Below, piece after piece: positions 8,443 through 16,585 of a stretch of 32,145 bases of DNA. Origin of the DNA: an uncultured Acidimicrobiaceae bacterium. GTDB lineage: Bacteria > Actinomycetota > Acidimicrobiia > Acidimicrobiales > Ilumatobacteraceae. The position numbers and the translations under genes are program-made. The stretch lies in assembly GCA_903904615.1 (NCBI GenBank), contig CAIVDG010000153.1, forward strand, positions 1-32,145. Direction: 5' to 3'. The notes below the pieces were generated by a model that did not search any database, was not told the DNA's origin, and was given only the letters and a program-made list of their open reading frames with translations. Numbering within the stretch: position 1 is the first letter of the stretch; each line of letters starts with the position of its first letter.

Positions 8443-9378
8443 ATGGCAAGCAAGAAGAAGCCAGTGGCTAAGAAGCCCGTAGCGAAGAAGGCTGCACCTG
8501 CCAAGAAGAAGGCCGCACCTGCGAAGAAGGCTGCTCCTGCGAAGAAGAAGCCAGTTGCAAAGAAGGCTGCTCCTGCGAAGAAGAAGCCAGTTGCAAAGAA
8601 GGCTGTTCCTGCCAAGAAGAAGGCCGCACCCGCCAAGAAAGTGGCGGCGAAGAAGCCAGTTGCGAAGAAAGTTGTTCCCGCGAAGAAGAAGCCGGTTGCA
8701 AAGAAGGTTGTTCCTGCCAAGAAGAAGGCTGCACCTGCCAAGAAAGTGGCGGCGAAGAAGCCAGTAGCAAAGAAGGCTGTTCCTGCGAAGAAGGTTGCGC
8801 CCGCAAAGGCAGAGGCGAAGAAAATTGACACCAAGAAGGCGGAGACAAAGAAAGCTGCGCCAGCGCCAGCAAAGCCCGCCGCGCCAGTTGCACCAGCGGG
8901 TCCACCGCCGATGCCTCCTCGTAAGGCAATCAAGAAGCCAGAACCTCCGAAGCGTCCAGTCATTGTGAAGGGCGCATCGCAAGATGGAGTGACATCAACA
9001 AAAGAGTTCGATTTGAAGTTCCTCTTTGCACAACGTGAACTGTTGTTGCAAGAACGCACAAAACTCACCGGTCAGGCGAATCGTCTCGAGAGCGAAGCAA
9101 ATGCACTCATTGCCGATGCCGAGATGGGCGATGTTCAGTTCGACGACGAAGGCGGAGAAGGCGACACCATGGTGGTGGAGCGCGACCAAGACTTGGTCTT
9201 GATGGCCGCTGCACGACAAGTAGTGGAAGAAATTGATGCCGCTTTGGAGCGCATGAAGAATGGTGAATACGGATACTCGCTCGTGTCTGGATTTCCTATT
9301 CCGAAAGAACGTTTGAAGGCTCGTCCGTGGGCCACCGAGCTCGTCACAGAACGTGCCGGCGGGCTGGGACGCCGTTAG
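8443..9378 (+). CDS. TraR/DksA-like protein with Lys/Ala/Pro-rich N-terminus and no zinc-finger cysteines
   Basis: The protein has 311 residues. Residues 1-165 are a low-complexity KKPVAKKAAPAKK-type tail like the C-terminal tails of actinobacterial HU and histone H1, expected to bind nucleic acid. After a Pro-rich hinge (150-170) comes a TraR/DksA-like domain: a coiled-coil section (about 187-265) and the family segment ALERMKNGEYGYS...IPKERLKARPWATE. In relatives the CxxC...CxxC zinc finger sits here; the four positions are Ser279, Ser282, Leu300 and Glu303, so metal binding is lost. The family acts on RNA polymerase through its secondary channel, but the role of this variant is unknown. 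Its position between ileS and lspA is conserved in actinobacteria. Confidence 0.82.
   Translation: MASKKKPVAKKPVAKKAAPAKKKAAPAKKAAPAKKKPVAKKAAPAKKKPVAKKAVPAKKKAAPAKKVAAKKPVAKKVVPAKKKPVAKKVVPAKKKAAPAKKVAAKKPVAKKAVPAKKVAPAKAEAKKIDTKKAETKKAAPAPAKPAAPVAPAGPPPMPPRKAIKKPEPPKRPVIVKGASQDGVTSTKEFDLKFLFAQRELLLQERTKLTGQANRLESEANALIADAEMGDVQFDDEGGEGDTMVVERDQDLVLMAAARQVVEEIDAALERMKNGEYGYSLVSGFPIPKERLKARPWATELVTERAGGLGRR
8560..8800 (+). repeat. In-frame 105-bp imperfect direct repeats coding KKPVAKK-type motifs
   Basis: Near-identical blocks recur with a 105-bp (35-codon) period. For example, GTGGCGGCGAAGAAGCCAGT at 8641 recurs at 8746 with one base difference. Inside each block are shorter units of about 5-7 codons built on AAGAAG plus GCx/CCx codons. 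The period keeps the reading frame, so copy number could change by slippage or recombination without a frameshift. Confidence 0.8.
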
Positions 9379-9390
9379 GCGTTCACGTTC

Positions 9391-9873
9391 GTGCCTTCCG
9401 TGCGCCGCTTGGCGCTCATCATTGGTGTTTGTGTCGCACTCGACCAGATCACGAAGTCCTGGGCTGTCTCAGCCCTCGACAATGGCCACACCATCGACAT
9501 TGTGTGGACTCTGCGATTCGCATTGGGATTCAACAGCGGTATTGCCTTCTCACAGGCGCAAGGACTTGGGCCAGTAGTGGGGATCATTGCCATCGCTGCG
9601 GTGGTGTTCCTCGTTCGCAACATGCTGAGTGCTCATCATCCGCTGATGTCGTACGGGTTGGCAGGAATCGTGGCAGGTGCAATCGGCAACCTCGCCGACA
9701 GAGTGTTCCGAGGTGATGGGTGGCTTCATGGCAAAGTGGTCGACTTTATAGATCTTCAATGGTTTCCCGTGTTTAACGTTGCAGACTCATGCATCACGCT
9801 TGGCGCGATAGCGGTCATTGTCGGATTGTTCGTTGAGCAGAACGCTGCTCGAAAGGATGCAGAAGCGTCATGA
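9391..9873 (+). CDS. lspA: Prolipoprotein signal peptidase (signal peptidase II)
   Basis: LspA is an integral membrane aspartyl protease of 160 residues that removes the signal peptide from diacylglyceryl-modified prolipoproteins. Four hydrophobic segments are visible. Family blocks are DQITK (18-22), FNSGIAF (47-53), GNLADRV (99-105) and FNVADSCI (128-135). The catalytic pair is Asp103 and Asp132. It starts with GTG 12 nt after the TraR-like gene, and its stop overlaps the rluD start (ATGA), so translation of the two is coupled. The lspA-rluD pair is a common bacterial arrangement. Confidence 0.96.
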   Translation: MPSVRRLALIIGVCVALDQITKSWAVSALDNGHTIDIVWTLRFALGFNSGIAFSQAQGLGPVVGIIAIAAVVFLVRNMLSAHHPLMSYGLAGIVAGAIGNLADRVFRGDGWLHGKVVDFIDLQWFPVFNVADSCITLGAIAVIVGLFVEQNAARKDAEAS

Positions 9874-10808
9874 AAGTTGAAGAAACTGTTCCAGGCGCAC
9901 TTGATGGCGAACGTATCGATCGCATTGTGTCCATCATCGCCGACATCTCTCGATCAGACGCAACGAAATTGATTGCGGATGGTGGGGCCGAAGTAGATGG
10001 AGTTCTTGTCTCATCGGGGAAGCCACGCTTGAAGGAAGGGCAGATTGTTGTTGTCGATCTCAACAAAATTCCTGTTGAAGAACTACCAGGACCCGATGCA
10101 TCTGTTGTGCTCGATGTTGTGTATGTCGACGACGACATCATTGTCATTAACAAGAGCGCCGGAATGGTGGTTCACCCAGCATCAAGTCACGGAACCGGAA
10201 CCGTGGTGAATGGCATTCTTGCCCTGTATCCCGAGGTGGCAACGGTGGGCCAGCCTGCGCGTCCAGGAATTGTGCATCGTCTCGACGCGGGCACTACCGG
10301 AATGATGGTGGTTGCTCGTTCACAACGCGCGTACGACTCACTAGTGGAAGCTCTGTCGGAACACGAAGTGGGTCGTGAATATGTGGCCTTGTCGTGGGGT
10401 CACTTCGATTCGCCAACTGCAACAGTTGATGCAGCAATTGGTCGACATCCGCGAGACCCCATGAAGATGGCGGTGGTGAATAGCGGCAAGTGGGCGCGCA
10501 CACATCTCCAGGTGTTGGAAACGTTTAATGAACCAGCAGATCTCAGTCTTGTTCAGTGCACCTTAGAAACTGGGCGTACACATCAAATTCGCGTTCACCT
10601 TGCTGCGGTTGGTCATTCAGTAGTGGGGGACACCATGTATGGCGGAGCGAAATCGGCGCTCAAGGCTGATCGCCCCATGCTTCATGCGCGTCGTCTCACG
10701 TTGATCCACCCAGGTTCACATGAAGAAATGACCTGGGAAGCAGAAATACCGAACGACATGCGCGTGGTGTTGTCGAAGTGCTCGACGCACAACCCCGACG
10801 CAATTTAG
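9870..10808 (+). CDS. rluD: RluD-family 23S rRNA pseudouridine synthase
   Basis: This 312-residue protein has an S4-type RNA-binding domain (about 13-65) followed by the RluA/RluD catalytic domain. The catalytic Asp139 lies in GIVHRLDAGTTGMMVVAR (133-150). The C-terminal half keeps the LETGRTHQIRVHLAAVGHSVVGD block. In E. coli RluD modifies helix 69 of 23S rRNA; that exact target is inferred from the S4-RluD architecture and the lspA context, and RluA or RluC specificity is possible. It is coupled to lspA by a 4-bp overlap and converges with the Rrf2 gene, the stop codons overlapping by 4 bp. Confidence 0.9.
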   Translation: MKVEETVPGALDGERIDRIVSIIADISRSDATKLIADGGAEVDGVLVSSGKPRLKEGQIVVVDLNKIPVEELPGPDASVVLDVVYVDDDIIVINKSAGMVVHPASSHGTGTVVNGILALYPEVATVGQPARPGIVHRLDAGTTGMMVVARSQRAYDSLVEALSEHEVGREYVALSWGHFDSPTATVDAAIGRHPRDPMKMAVVNSGKWARTHLQVLETFNEPADLSLVQCTLETGRTHQIRVHLAAVGHSVVGDTMYGGAKSALKADRPMLHARRLTLIHPGSHEEMTWEAEIPNDMRVVLSKCSTHNPDAI

Positions 10809-11263
10809 TGGTGATGGTGTGGGTCGGCCTTTGGCCACTCACCCGTGCCTGCAGCAGCGGCGGCAATTGATTCCAGCGTGTATGCATCGAGATGTTCGCG
10901 CATGTGTTGTCCGGCTACATCCCAAATTGCTAACAGCACGCATTGACCTTCGTGATCGCAGGAGCCGTCCTGGTGAGGCTGGCCAAAGTCTCCCAAGGTG
11001 ATGGGGCCATCGACAGCGGAGATGATTTCGGAGAGCTTGATGTCTTTGGGCAGTTTGGCCAAGACATAACCGCCGCCAACGCCACGCTTTGAACGAACAA
11101 GTCCGGCGCCTTTTAGGGCCAGCAAGATTTGTTCCAGGTAGGGCTGGGGAAGGCCTGTGCGGTCGGCAATGTCGCGAACTGAGGTGGGTCCGCCATCGTC
11201 GGCATGAAGGGCCAACGACAAAAGGGCCCGACAGGCATAATCACCTCGCGTAGAAACTCGCAC
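10805..11263 (-). CDS. Rrf2-family transcriptional regulator, two-cysteine type with His tail
   Basis: This 152-residue Rrf2 winged-helix regulator starts with the family hallmark MRVSTRGDYACRALLSLAL and has a recognition helix in GLPQPYLEQILLALKGAGLVRSKRG and wing GGGYVLAK (63-70). Fe-S members such as IscR, NsrR and RsrR usually have three cysteines in the mid-region. Here only Cys102 and Cys108 (C-x5-C) are present plus Cys11 near the N-terminus, and the protein ends in PHHHH. It may sense a cluster, a metal or redox state; the ligand is unknown. It is divergent from the phosphodiesterase-like gene 29 bp away, an obvious candidate target. No isc or suf genes are in the window. Confidence 0.88.
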   Translation of the reverse strand: MRVSTRGDYACRALLSLALHADDGGPTSVRDIADRTGLPQPYLEQILLALKGAGLVRSKRGVGGGYVLAKLPKDIKLSEIISAVDGPITLGDFGQPHQDGSCDHEGQCVLLAIWDVAGQHMREHLDAYTLESIAAAAAGTGEWPKADPHHHH

Positions 11264-11269
11264 AGAGAC

Positions 11270-11275
11270 ATCGTA
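11270..11275 (-). promoter_or_regulatory. Probable leaderless -10 element of the Rrf2 gene
   Basis: Read on the minus strand, TACGAT ends 6 nt before the GTG start codon at 11263. No clear -35 element was found. It lies in the 29-bp divergent gap, so a protein bound here could affect both genes. Confidence 0.5.
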
Positions 11276-11292
11276 GGTGGTGAACTAGTGGG

Positions 11293-12399
11293 GTGAGCGC
11301 TCCTACACCTGTCCTTCCCCAATATTCGGGTGGTTGCCTCTCGAACATCATTCCGTCTTTGTGTGCCCCGGGTGGGCCACGCACGGTGCCGTCGTGGATG
11401 CCCCAGATGGTTGCTGGCGCTCAGCGCATCGTTGTTTTGTTGGTGGATGGGCTGGGATGGAACCAACTTCAGGCTCACTCCACCCACATGCCCACATTGT
11501 CGTCGTTTACTGGTGGTCACATCACGTCCATCACTCCGTCCACAACAGCCACCGCACTCACCTCATTGGTGACCGGTCTTGCACCCGGAGAGCACGGTCT
11601 CATTGGTTATCGGGTGGACATGGGAAACACCGTGATGAACGTGTTGCGCTGGGGAGACGAAACGGGAGACTTGCGTCGCGCATTCCCGCCTGAAACCACT
11701 CAGCCATGTCCTCCGTTTCTTGGTCTCAGTGTTCCTGTTCTCAGTAAGGCAGAACTTGAAGGAACAGGTTTCACGCGAGCACATCTGAATGGTGTGAAGC
11801 ACATGGGATGGCGTGCATCGAGCAGTATTCCTGTCCTTATCCGTACGGCACTCGATGCAGGTGAAGAGTTTGTCTACGCCTATTACGACGGTGTCGACAA
11901 GATTGCACACGAGCGCGGATTTGGTGAGTTTTACAACGCTGAACTTCGTGCGACCGACACATTGATCGCTGACATCGTGTCGGTGCTTCCGCCCGACACA
12001 GTTTTGATAGTGACCGCTGATCATGGTCAGGTGCATGTGGGTGATAACACCATCATTCCTGCAGCAAATATCACTACACACGTCAGTCACCAGTCGGGTG
12101 AAGGCCGTTTTCGTTGGTTGCATGCCAAACGTGGTCGTGAGGGTGCGGTTCTTGACGCAGCGCGTCAATACGACGATGTTGCGTGGGTGGTCACCAAAGA
12201 ACAAGTTCTCGATGAGTGCTGGTTCGGTCCGCGAGTTTCTGAACCTATTGCTCGCCGCATGGGTGATGTGGCACTCGTTGCTCACGGGCCTGTCAGTTTC
12301 GATGAGCCGCTCGATAGTGGCGCGTTTGACCTTGTGTGTCGTCATGGTTCGCTCACGGAAGATGAAATGCTGGTGCCACTTCTTGCGTATAAGTCGTAA
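11293..12399 (+). CDS. Alkaline phosphatase superfamily phosphodiesterase/nucleotide pyrophosphatase-like protein
   Basis: This 368-residue protein resembles type I phosphodiesterase/nucleotide pyrophosphatases, two-metal hydrolases of phosphate mono- or diesters. The metal and nucleophile sites are visible: Asp52 in LLVDGLGW, the threonine of PSTTAT (82-87), YYDGVDKIAH with Asp199/Asp202 and His206, and TADHGQ (241-246). No signal peptide is obvious, so it may be cytoplasmic; the substrate cannot be read from sequence. It starts with GTG 29 bp from the divergent Rrf2 start and runs toward bpa (42-bp gap). No ribosome site clearly fixes the start; the conserved fold begins near residue 40. 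Confidence 0.83.
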   Translation: MSAPTPVLPQYSGGCLSNIIPSLCAPGGPRTVPSWMPQMVAGAQRIVVLLVDGLGWNQLQAHSTHMPTLSSFTGGHITSITPSTTATALTSLVTGLAPGEHGLIGYRVDMGNTVMNVLRWGDETGDLRRAFPPETTQPCPPFLGLSVPVLSKAELEGTGFTRAHLNGVKHMGWRASSSIPVLIRTALDAGEEFVYAYYDGVDKIAHERGFGEFYNAELRATDTLIADIVSVLPPDTVLIVTADHGQVHVGDNTIIPAANITTHVSHQSGEGRFRWLHAKRGREGAVLDAARQYDDVAWVVTKEQVLDECWFGPRVSEPIARRMGDVALVAHGPVSFDEPLDSGAFDLVCRHGSLTEDEMLVPLLAYKS

Positions 12400-12429
12400 A
12401 GGTGCTGTCTCGAATCCTCGTGGTGTTGG

Positions 12430-12435
12430 CAGAAT
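12430..12435 (+). promoter_or_regulatory. Possible -10 element of bpa
   Basis: CAGAAT ends 6 nt before the GTG of bpa. It is part of a 12-mer, TGGCAGAATAGA, that recurs exactly at 16622-16633 before the unrecognised gene at 16685. The first base deviates from TAnnnT, and no -35 is visible. Confidence 0.3.
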
Positions 12436-12441
12436 AGAGCC

Positions 12442-12927
12442 GTGACACAAAATGGTGAATCTCCCCATGTTGTAACGGGCGCCGAAATTGTGAATTCGGT
12501 TCCGTCTTTCGACGGCGACATGCCTGCTACAGAGAGCGTGACCGAACCAGCCAAAGTGATGCGTATCGGTTCCATGGTTCGCCAACTTCTCGAAGAAGTT
12601 CGCGGCACACAACTCGATGAAGCAAGTCGTGAACGGCTTGCCGAAATCTATGAACGGTCAATTGTTGAAATTTCGACCGCATTGTCGCCAGACCTCGTTG
12701 AAGAACTACACATCTTGGCGTTGCCATTCAAAGATGGGGAAGTGCCAAGCGAAGGCGAACTGCGCGTCGCCAAGGCACAACTTGTGGGCTGGTTAGAGGG
12801 ACTCTTTCACGGAATCCAAGCAACCCTTTTCGCGCAACAGATCGCCGCTCGTCAGCAAATTGAGCAAATGCGTCAGATCCCACCCACTGGTCCCGGCTCA
12901 AGTGGCCCGGGCGGAACATATCTGTAA
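12442..12927 (+). CDS. bpa: Bacterial proteasome activator (Bpa/PafE family)
   Basis: This 161-residue protein matches the actinobacterial Bpa/PafE family (formerly DUF2587), ring-forming ATP-independent activators that open the 20S proteasome gate and feed in unfolded proteins. The helical core runs from MRIGSMVRQLLEEVRGTQLD (36-55) to IQATLFAQQIAARQQIEQMR, with family blocks ERSIVEISTALSPDLVEELH and SEGELRVAKAQLVGWLEGLFHG. A flexible Pro/Gly linker leads to the end GGTYL; the mycobacterial protein ends in GQYL, whose penultimate Tyr docks into the 20S pockets. The gene implies a 20S proteasome elsewhere in this genome. No prcAB, mpa or pafA is in the window. GTG start. Confidence 0.92.
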   Translation: MTQNGESPHVVTGAEIVNSVPSFDGDMPATESVTEPAKVMRIGSMVRQLLEEVRGTQLDEASRERLAEIYERSIVEISTALSPDLVEELHILALPFKDGEVPSEGELRVAKAQLVGWLEGLFHGIQATLFAQQIAARQQIEQMRQIPPTGPGSSGPGGTYL

Positions 12928-12930
12928 GTC

Positions 12931-12958
12931 TGCGCCGAAGGCCAAGGTGGCCGACGCA
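12931..12958 (+). terminator. Possible terminator hairpin after bpa
   Basis: TGCG pairs with CGCA and GGCC with GGCC around an AAGGT loop, with a small internal loop. It begins 3 nt after the bpa stop. Only a short T run (12971-12974) follows at a distance, so intrinsic termination is uncertain. Confidence 0.3.
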
Positions 12959-13043
12959 CCCGACTGCTACTTTTGACATCCTCGCCCGTTGGTGCGCGAC
13001 TTCTGGTCGTTTGCCATCACCGTGCGTTACTAGTTACAGGTTT

Positions 13044-13051
13044 GGAAGGAG
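13044..13051 (+). promoter_or_regulatory. Shine-Dalgarno deciding the dnaE GTG start
   Basis: GGAAGGAG ends 6 nt before GTG at 13058. The protein then begins MSSSFTHLHVHTEFS, the normal start of the PHP domain, so the choice is well supported. The rest of the 130-bp gap (12928-13057) holds the weak hairpin above and no convincing promoter. Confidence 0.75.
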
Positions 13052-13057
13052 TGGAGA

Positions 13058-16000
13058 GTGTCGTCGTCGTTTACACATCTCCACGTTCATACCGAGTTCT
13101 CCATGTTGGACGGTGCAGCCCGTCTCGACGAACTTGTTTCCAAAGCCGTTGAAGACGGTCAGCCTGCGCTCGGAATTACGGACCACGGCAACATGTACGG
13201 CGTTATCGACTTCTACAAAGAATGTCGAAAGCAGGGCATCAAGCCCATCATTGGCACCGAGGCCTACATGGCTCACGACCATCGCACCGAACGCATTGCG
13301 CGGCGCGGACGGTTAGACGACAACGGCGGGTCAGATGAAGGCGGGAGAAAGCAGTACTACCACCTCACCTTGCTCGCCGAGAACAACGAGGGCTATGCCA
13401 ACCTCATCAAACTGTCCAGTTATGCATTCCTCGAGGGCTATCACTACAAGCCACGAGTCGACTGGGAACTGTTAGAACGCCATGCGTCTGGCCTTATTGC
13501 CACCACCGGATGTTTGGGCGGCCATGTGTTGCAGTCGCTTCTCAATGGCGACGAAAAAGGTGCGCTGCAAAAAGCGGGTCGTCTGCAGGAAATTTTTGGA
13601 AAAGACAATCTGTTCGTCGAGCTTCAGAATCACGGCATCGCCGACCAATTGCGTACCAATCCCAAGTTGGTAGAGATCGCTCAGAAAATTGGCGCGCCTC
13701 TTCTTGCTACGAACGACTCGCACTATGTCAACCAGGCCGACCACGAGGCACACGACGCATTGCTGTGTGTGCAAACCGGTGCGTTCATGAGAGACCAAGA
13801 TCGCTTTAAGTTCGAAGGAACCGAGCACTATCTCAAATCTGCTGAAGAGATGCGTTACCTCTGGCGCGAACTTCCTTCTAGTTGTGACAACACCCTGTGG
13901 ATCGCTGAGCGTGCAGATGTCAACATCGAACTGGGTACCTATCGCTTGCCCGTATTTGCAGTGCCTGCAGAATTTGAAAACGACGAGAAGTATCTCGAAC
14001 ATCTCACATGGCAGGGTGCACAAATGCGCTGGGGTTCAGACCTTCCTGCCGACGTTGTGGAACGTGTGTCGTTCGAACTGGGTGTCATCAAACAGATGGG
14101 ATTCAGTTCGTATTTCCTCATCGTGTGGGACCTCATCAAGCACGCGAAAGATTCCGGCATTCGTGTTGGTCCAGGTCGCGGTTCGGCAGCTGGGTGTGCC
14201 GTTGCCTACTGCCTGCGCATCACTGAACTCGACCCGTTGAAGTACGACCTTCTGTTTGAACGATTCTTGAATCCGTCACGAGTCAGCATGCCCGACATTG
14301 ACATGGACTTCGACTCTCGTTATCGCGATCACATGATTCGCTATGCCGCCGAGAAATATGGTCGCGATCACGTTGCGCAAATCATTACGTTTGCCACCAT
14401 TAAGGCGCGTAATGCCGTGCGCGATGCCGCACGCGTGCTTGGTCATGAATATGCAGTAGGCGACAGCATCGCCAAACTCATGCCGCCACTTATTCAAGGT
14501 CGAGACACTCCATTGGCAGCGTGTCTCGAGTTCGACGAAAAATTTGCAGATGGATTCCGCGAGGCTCAAGCACTTCGTGAACTCGTCGGTCGCGACGAAG
14601 TTGCTGCCAAGGTGGTGGAGGTTGCACGCGGTCTCGAAGGTCTGAAGCGGTCCGACGGTATCCACGCCGCTGCTGTGGTGATTACTCCCGAACCACTCAT
14701 GGAGTACTTGCCCATTCAGCGCAAACCCGTTGGAGACCTCAAAGCCGACGAAGCGCCCATCGTGACGCAATATGAAATGCACGCAGTTGAAGAACTCGGG
14801 CTTCTCAAGATGGACTTCTTGGGTCTACGTAACCTCGACGTCATTACCGACACCGTCGAGATGATTCGCCGTCAACGCGACGCCAGCTTCGATATCGACA
14901 CTGTTCCACTAGACGACCAAGCAACGTTCGAATTGTTGGGCAGGGGAGACACCATCGGAATCTTCCAGTTGGAGTCTGCTCCTATGCGAGCACTCTTAAA
15001 GTCCATGCGCCCTACGTCGTTTGAAGACGTCAGTGCGGTGTTGGCTCTGTATCGCCCGGGCCCCATGAGTGCCAACATGCACAACGACTACGCCGACTAC
15101 AAGAACAATCGCAAGACTCCGGAGTACTTCCACCCCGAAGCGCGCGAACTTCTTCACGACACGTTTGGTCTCATGGTGTACCAGGAAAGCATGATGCGTG
15201 TGGCTCAACGATTTGCTGGGTACTCGCTGGCCCAAGCAGACAACTTGCGTAAGGCGTGCGGCAAAAAAGACCCGGTCGCCATGGAAAAAGAAGAGTCGGT
15301 CTTTGTCGACGGATGCGAAAAGACTGGTTACGGACGTGAACTCGGCGAATCCTTGTTTGCCGTTATTCGAAAATTTGCTGACTACGCATTCAACAAGAGC
15401 CATACGTTCGGATACGGACTCATCTCGTATCAAACGGCATTTCTCAAAGCGCACTTCCCTGTGGAGTACTCAGCCTGCTTGTTGTCTTCCGTTAAGGGCA
15501 ACTATGAAAAGGCAGCTATTCACTTGGCCGACTGCCGCGCCATGGGCATCGTCGTATCAAACCCAGATGTCAATGCTGGTCGTTCCGAGTTCGAAGCGAT
15601 CAGTACCGAATCAGAAAAGCGCATCGTGTTCGCATTGTCAGCGGTGCGCAACGTGGGTGAAGGTTTGGTGGCGCTCATCACGCAAGAGCGCGACACCAAT
15701 GGTCCTTTCGCATCCTTCCACGACTTCGCACTCCGTGTTCCCGAACAAGCACTCAATAAGCGAGCCGTTGAGTCGCTCATTAAAGCGGGCGCATTCGATT
15801 CCTTTGGTCATCCACGTCGTGGGTTGCTCATGGCGTATGAATCCATCATCGACGATGCCATCGCAAAACGTCGTGAAGAAGAAAAGGGCGTCATGTCGCT
15901 CTTTGGAGAACTCGAAGAGTCAACATCGGGTGGCTGGTCCTCTGAAATTGCTATTCCTGATCTTCAGTTCTCAAAGCCCGACCAACTTCGTCACGAGAAA

Positions 16001-16585
16001 GACATGTTGGGTCTGTACATCTCCGACCATCCGCTCAAGGGTGTGGAACTTGCACTGCGTCGACTCACCACAAGCACCATTCGAGACCTAGAGACGCGCG
16101 AAGCGGGCATGGTCACCATTGGTGGTGTTTTGTCATCGTTGAACCGTCGCTTCACCAAGCGCGGCGATCAAATGGCAACGTTCGTGTTAGAAGACATGGA
16201 CGCCAGCATCGAAGTAACGGTGTTTGCAAAGGTTCTTGCCGAGTTTGGACACCTTCTGGCCAATGACCTTGTTGTCACGGTCACGGGCCGACTCAACAAG
16301 CGCGAAGACAATCCGGCCAGCTTTAGTGCGCAACGAATCGTTGTTCCTCAGAACCTCGACCAACGAATTCCCGAAATTGTGCTGTCTCTTCCAGCCGGGT
16401 TCACCGCCGAAAAACTAGACACTCTCAAGACCATCATTTCTGAGTTTCCCGGAATGTCTCCCATTCGTATCCAGTTGCCCAGTGGCAAAATGTTCGACCT
16501 CGGCGGCAGTGCATTGGTCGACATGGAGAAGGCTGTGGCCCCATTGCGCCTCACATTTGGCTCAGGTTCGGTCAAAATCGTCTGA
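13058..16585 (+). CDS. dnaE: DNA polymerase III alpha subunit DnaE
   Basis: This is the replicative polymerase catalytic subunit (1175 residues, normal for actinobacterial DnaE1). The N-terminal PHP domain opens with HLHVHTEFS (7-15), keeping the metal-binding His residues linked to proofreading in this group. The polymerase active site is PDIDMDFD with Asp413 and Asp415, and the third acid is Asp586 in LLKMDFLGL. GRGSAAGCAVAYCL and DGIHAAAVVI follow the C-family pattern. A helix-hairpin-helix region (about 860-930) and an OB fold (about 1018-1070, VTIGGVLSSLNRRFTKRGDQMATFVLED) lie near the end. The error-prone DnaE2 form is less likely given the context near lspA-rluD, a conserved actinobacterial neighbourhood. 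Confidence 0.97.
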   Translation: MSSSFTHLHVHTEFSMLDGAARLDELVSKAVEDGQPALGITDHGNMYGVIDFYKECRKQGIKPIIGTEAYMAHDHRTERIARRGRLDDNGGSDEGGRKQYYHLTLLAENNEGYANLIKLSSYAFLEGYHYKPRVDWELLERHASGLIATTGCLGGHVLQSLLNGDEKGALQKAGRLQEIFGKDNLFVELQNHGIADQLRTNPKLVEIAQKIGAPLLATNDSHYVNQADHEAHDALLCVQTGAFMRDQDRFKFEGTEHYLKSAEEMRYLWRELPSSCDNTLWIAERADVNIELGTYRLPVFAVPAEFENDEKYLEHLTWQGAQMRWGSDLPADVVERVSFELGVIKQMGFSSYFLIVWDLIKHAKDSGIRVGPGRGSAAGCAVAYCLRITELDPLKYDLLFERFLNPSRVSMPDIDMDFDSRYRDHMIRYAAEKYGRDHVAQIITFATIKARNAVRDAARVLGHEYAVGDSIAKLMPPLIQGRDTPLAACLEFDEKFADGFREAQALRELVGRDEVAAKVVEVARGLEGLKRSDGIHAAAVVITPEPLMEYLPIQRKPVGDLKADEAPIVTQYEMHAVEELGLLKMDFLGLRNLDVITDTVEMIRRQRDASFDIDTVPLDDQATFELLGRGDTIGIFQLESAPMRALLKSMRPTSFEDVSAVLALYRPGPMSANMHNDYADYKNNRKTPEYFHPEARELLHDTFGLMVYQESMMRVAQRFAGYSLAQADNLRKACGKKDPVAMEKEESVFVDGCEKTGYGRELGESLFAVIRKFADYAFNKSHTFGYGLISYQTAFLKAHFPVEYSACLLSSVKGNYEKAAIHLADCRAMGIVVSNPDVNAGRSEFEAISTESEKRIVFALSAVRNVGEGLVALITQERDTNGPFASFHDFALRVPEQALNKRAVESLIKAGAFDSFGHPRRGLLMAYESIIDDAIAKRREEEKGVMSLFGELEESTSGGWSSEIAIPDLQFSKPDQLRHEKDMLGLYISDHPLKGVELALRRLTTSTIRDLETREAGMVTIGGVLSSLNRRFTKRGDQMATFVLEDMDASIEVTVFAKVLAEFGHLLANDLVVTVTGRLNKREDNPASFSAQRIVVPQNLDQRIPEIVLSLPAGFTAEKLDTLKTIISEFPGMSPIRIQLPSGKMFDLGGSALVDMEKAVAPLRLTFGSGSVKIV

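Noticed and set aside
8560..8800. CRISPR-like regular repeats
   Set aside because: The repeats are adjacent, coding and in frame, without unique spacers.
8161..9068. Two long minus-strand frames (230 and 273 residues, rich in Leu/Arg or Ala/Phe) opposite the Lys-rich gene
   Set aside because: They are shadows of the repeat-rich AAG/GCx codons of the plus-strand gene; their composition is low-complexity, with no domain or ribosome site.
11563..12612. 349-residue minus-strand frame opposite the phosphodiesterase-like gene and bpa
   Set aside because: It has no recognisable domain and is His/Arg/Cys-rich as expected of a shadow; the plus strand has clear metal-site motifs and Bpa homology.
15198..16091. 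297-residue frame in another phase inside dnaE
   Set aside because: It overlaps the polymerase core completely and has no motif; it is a shadow frame.
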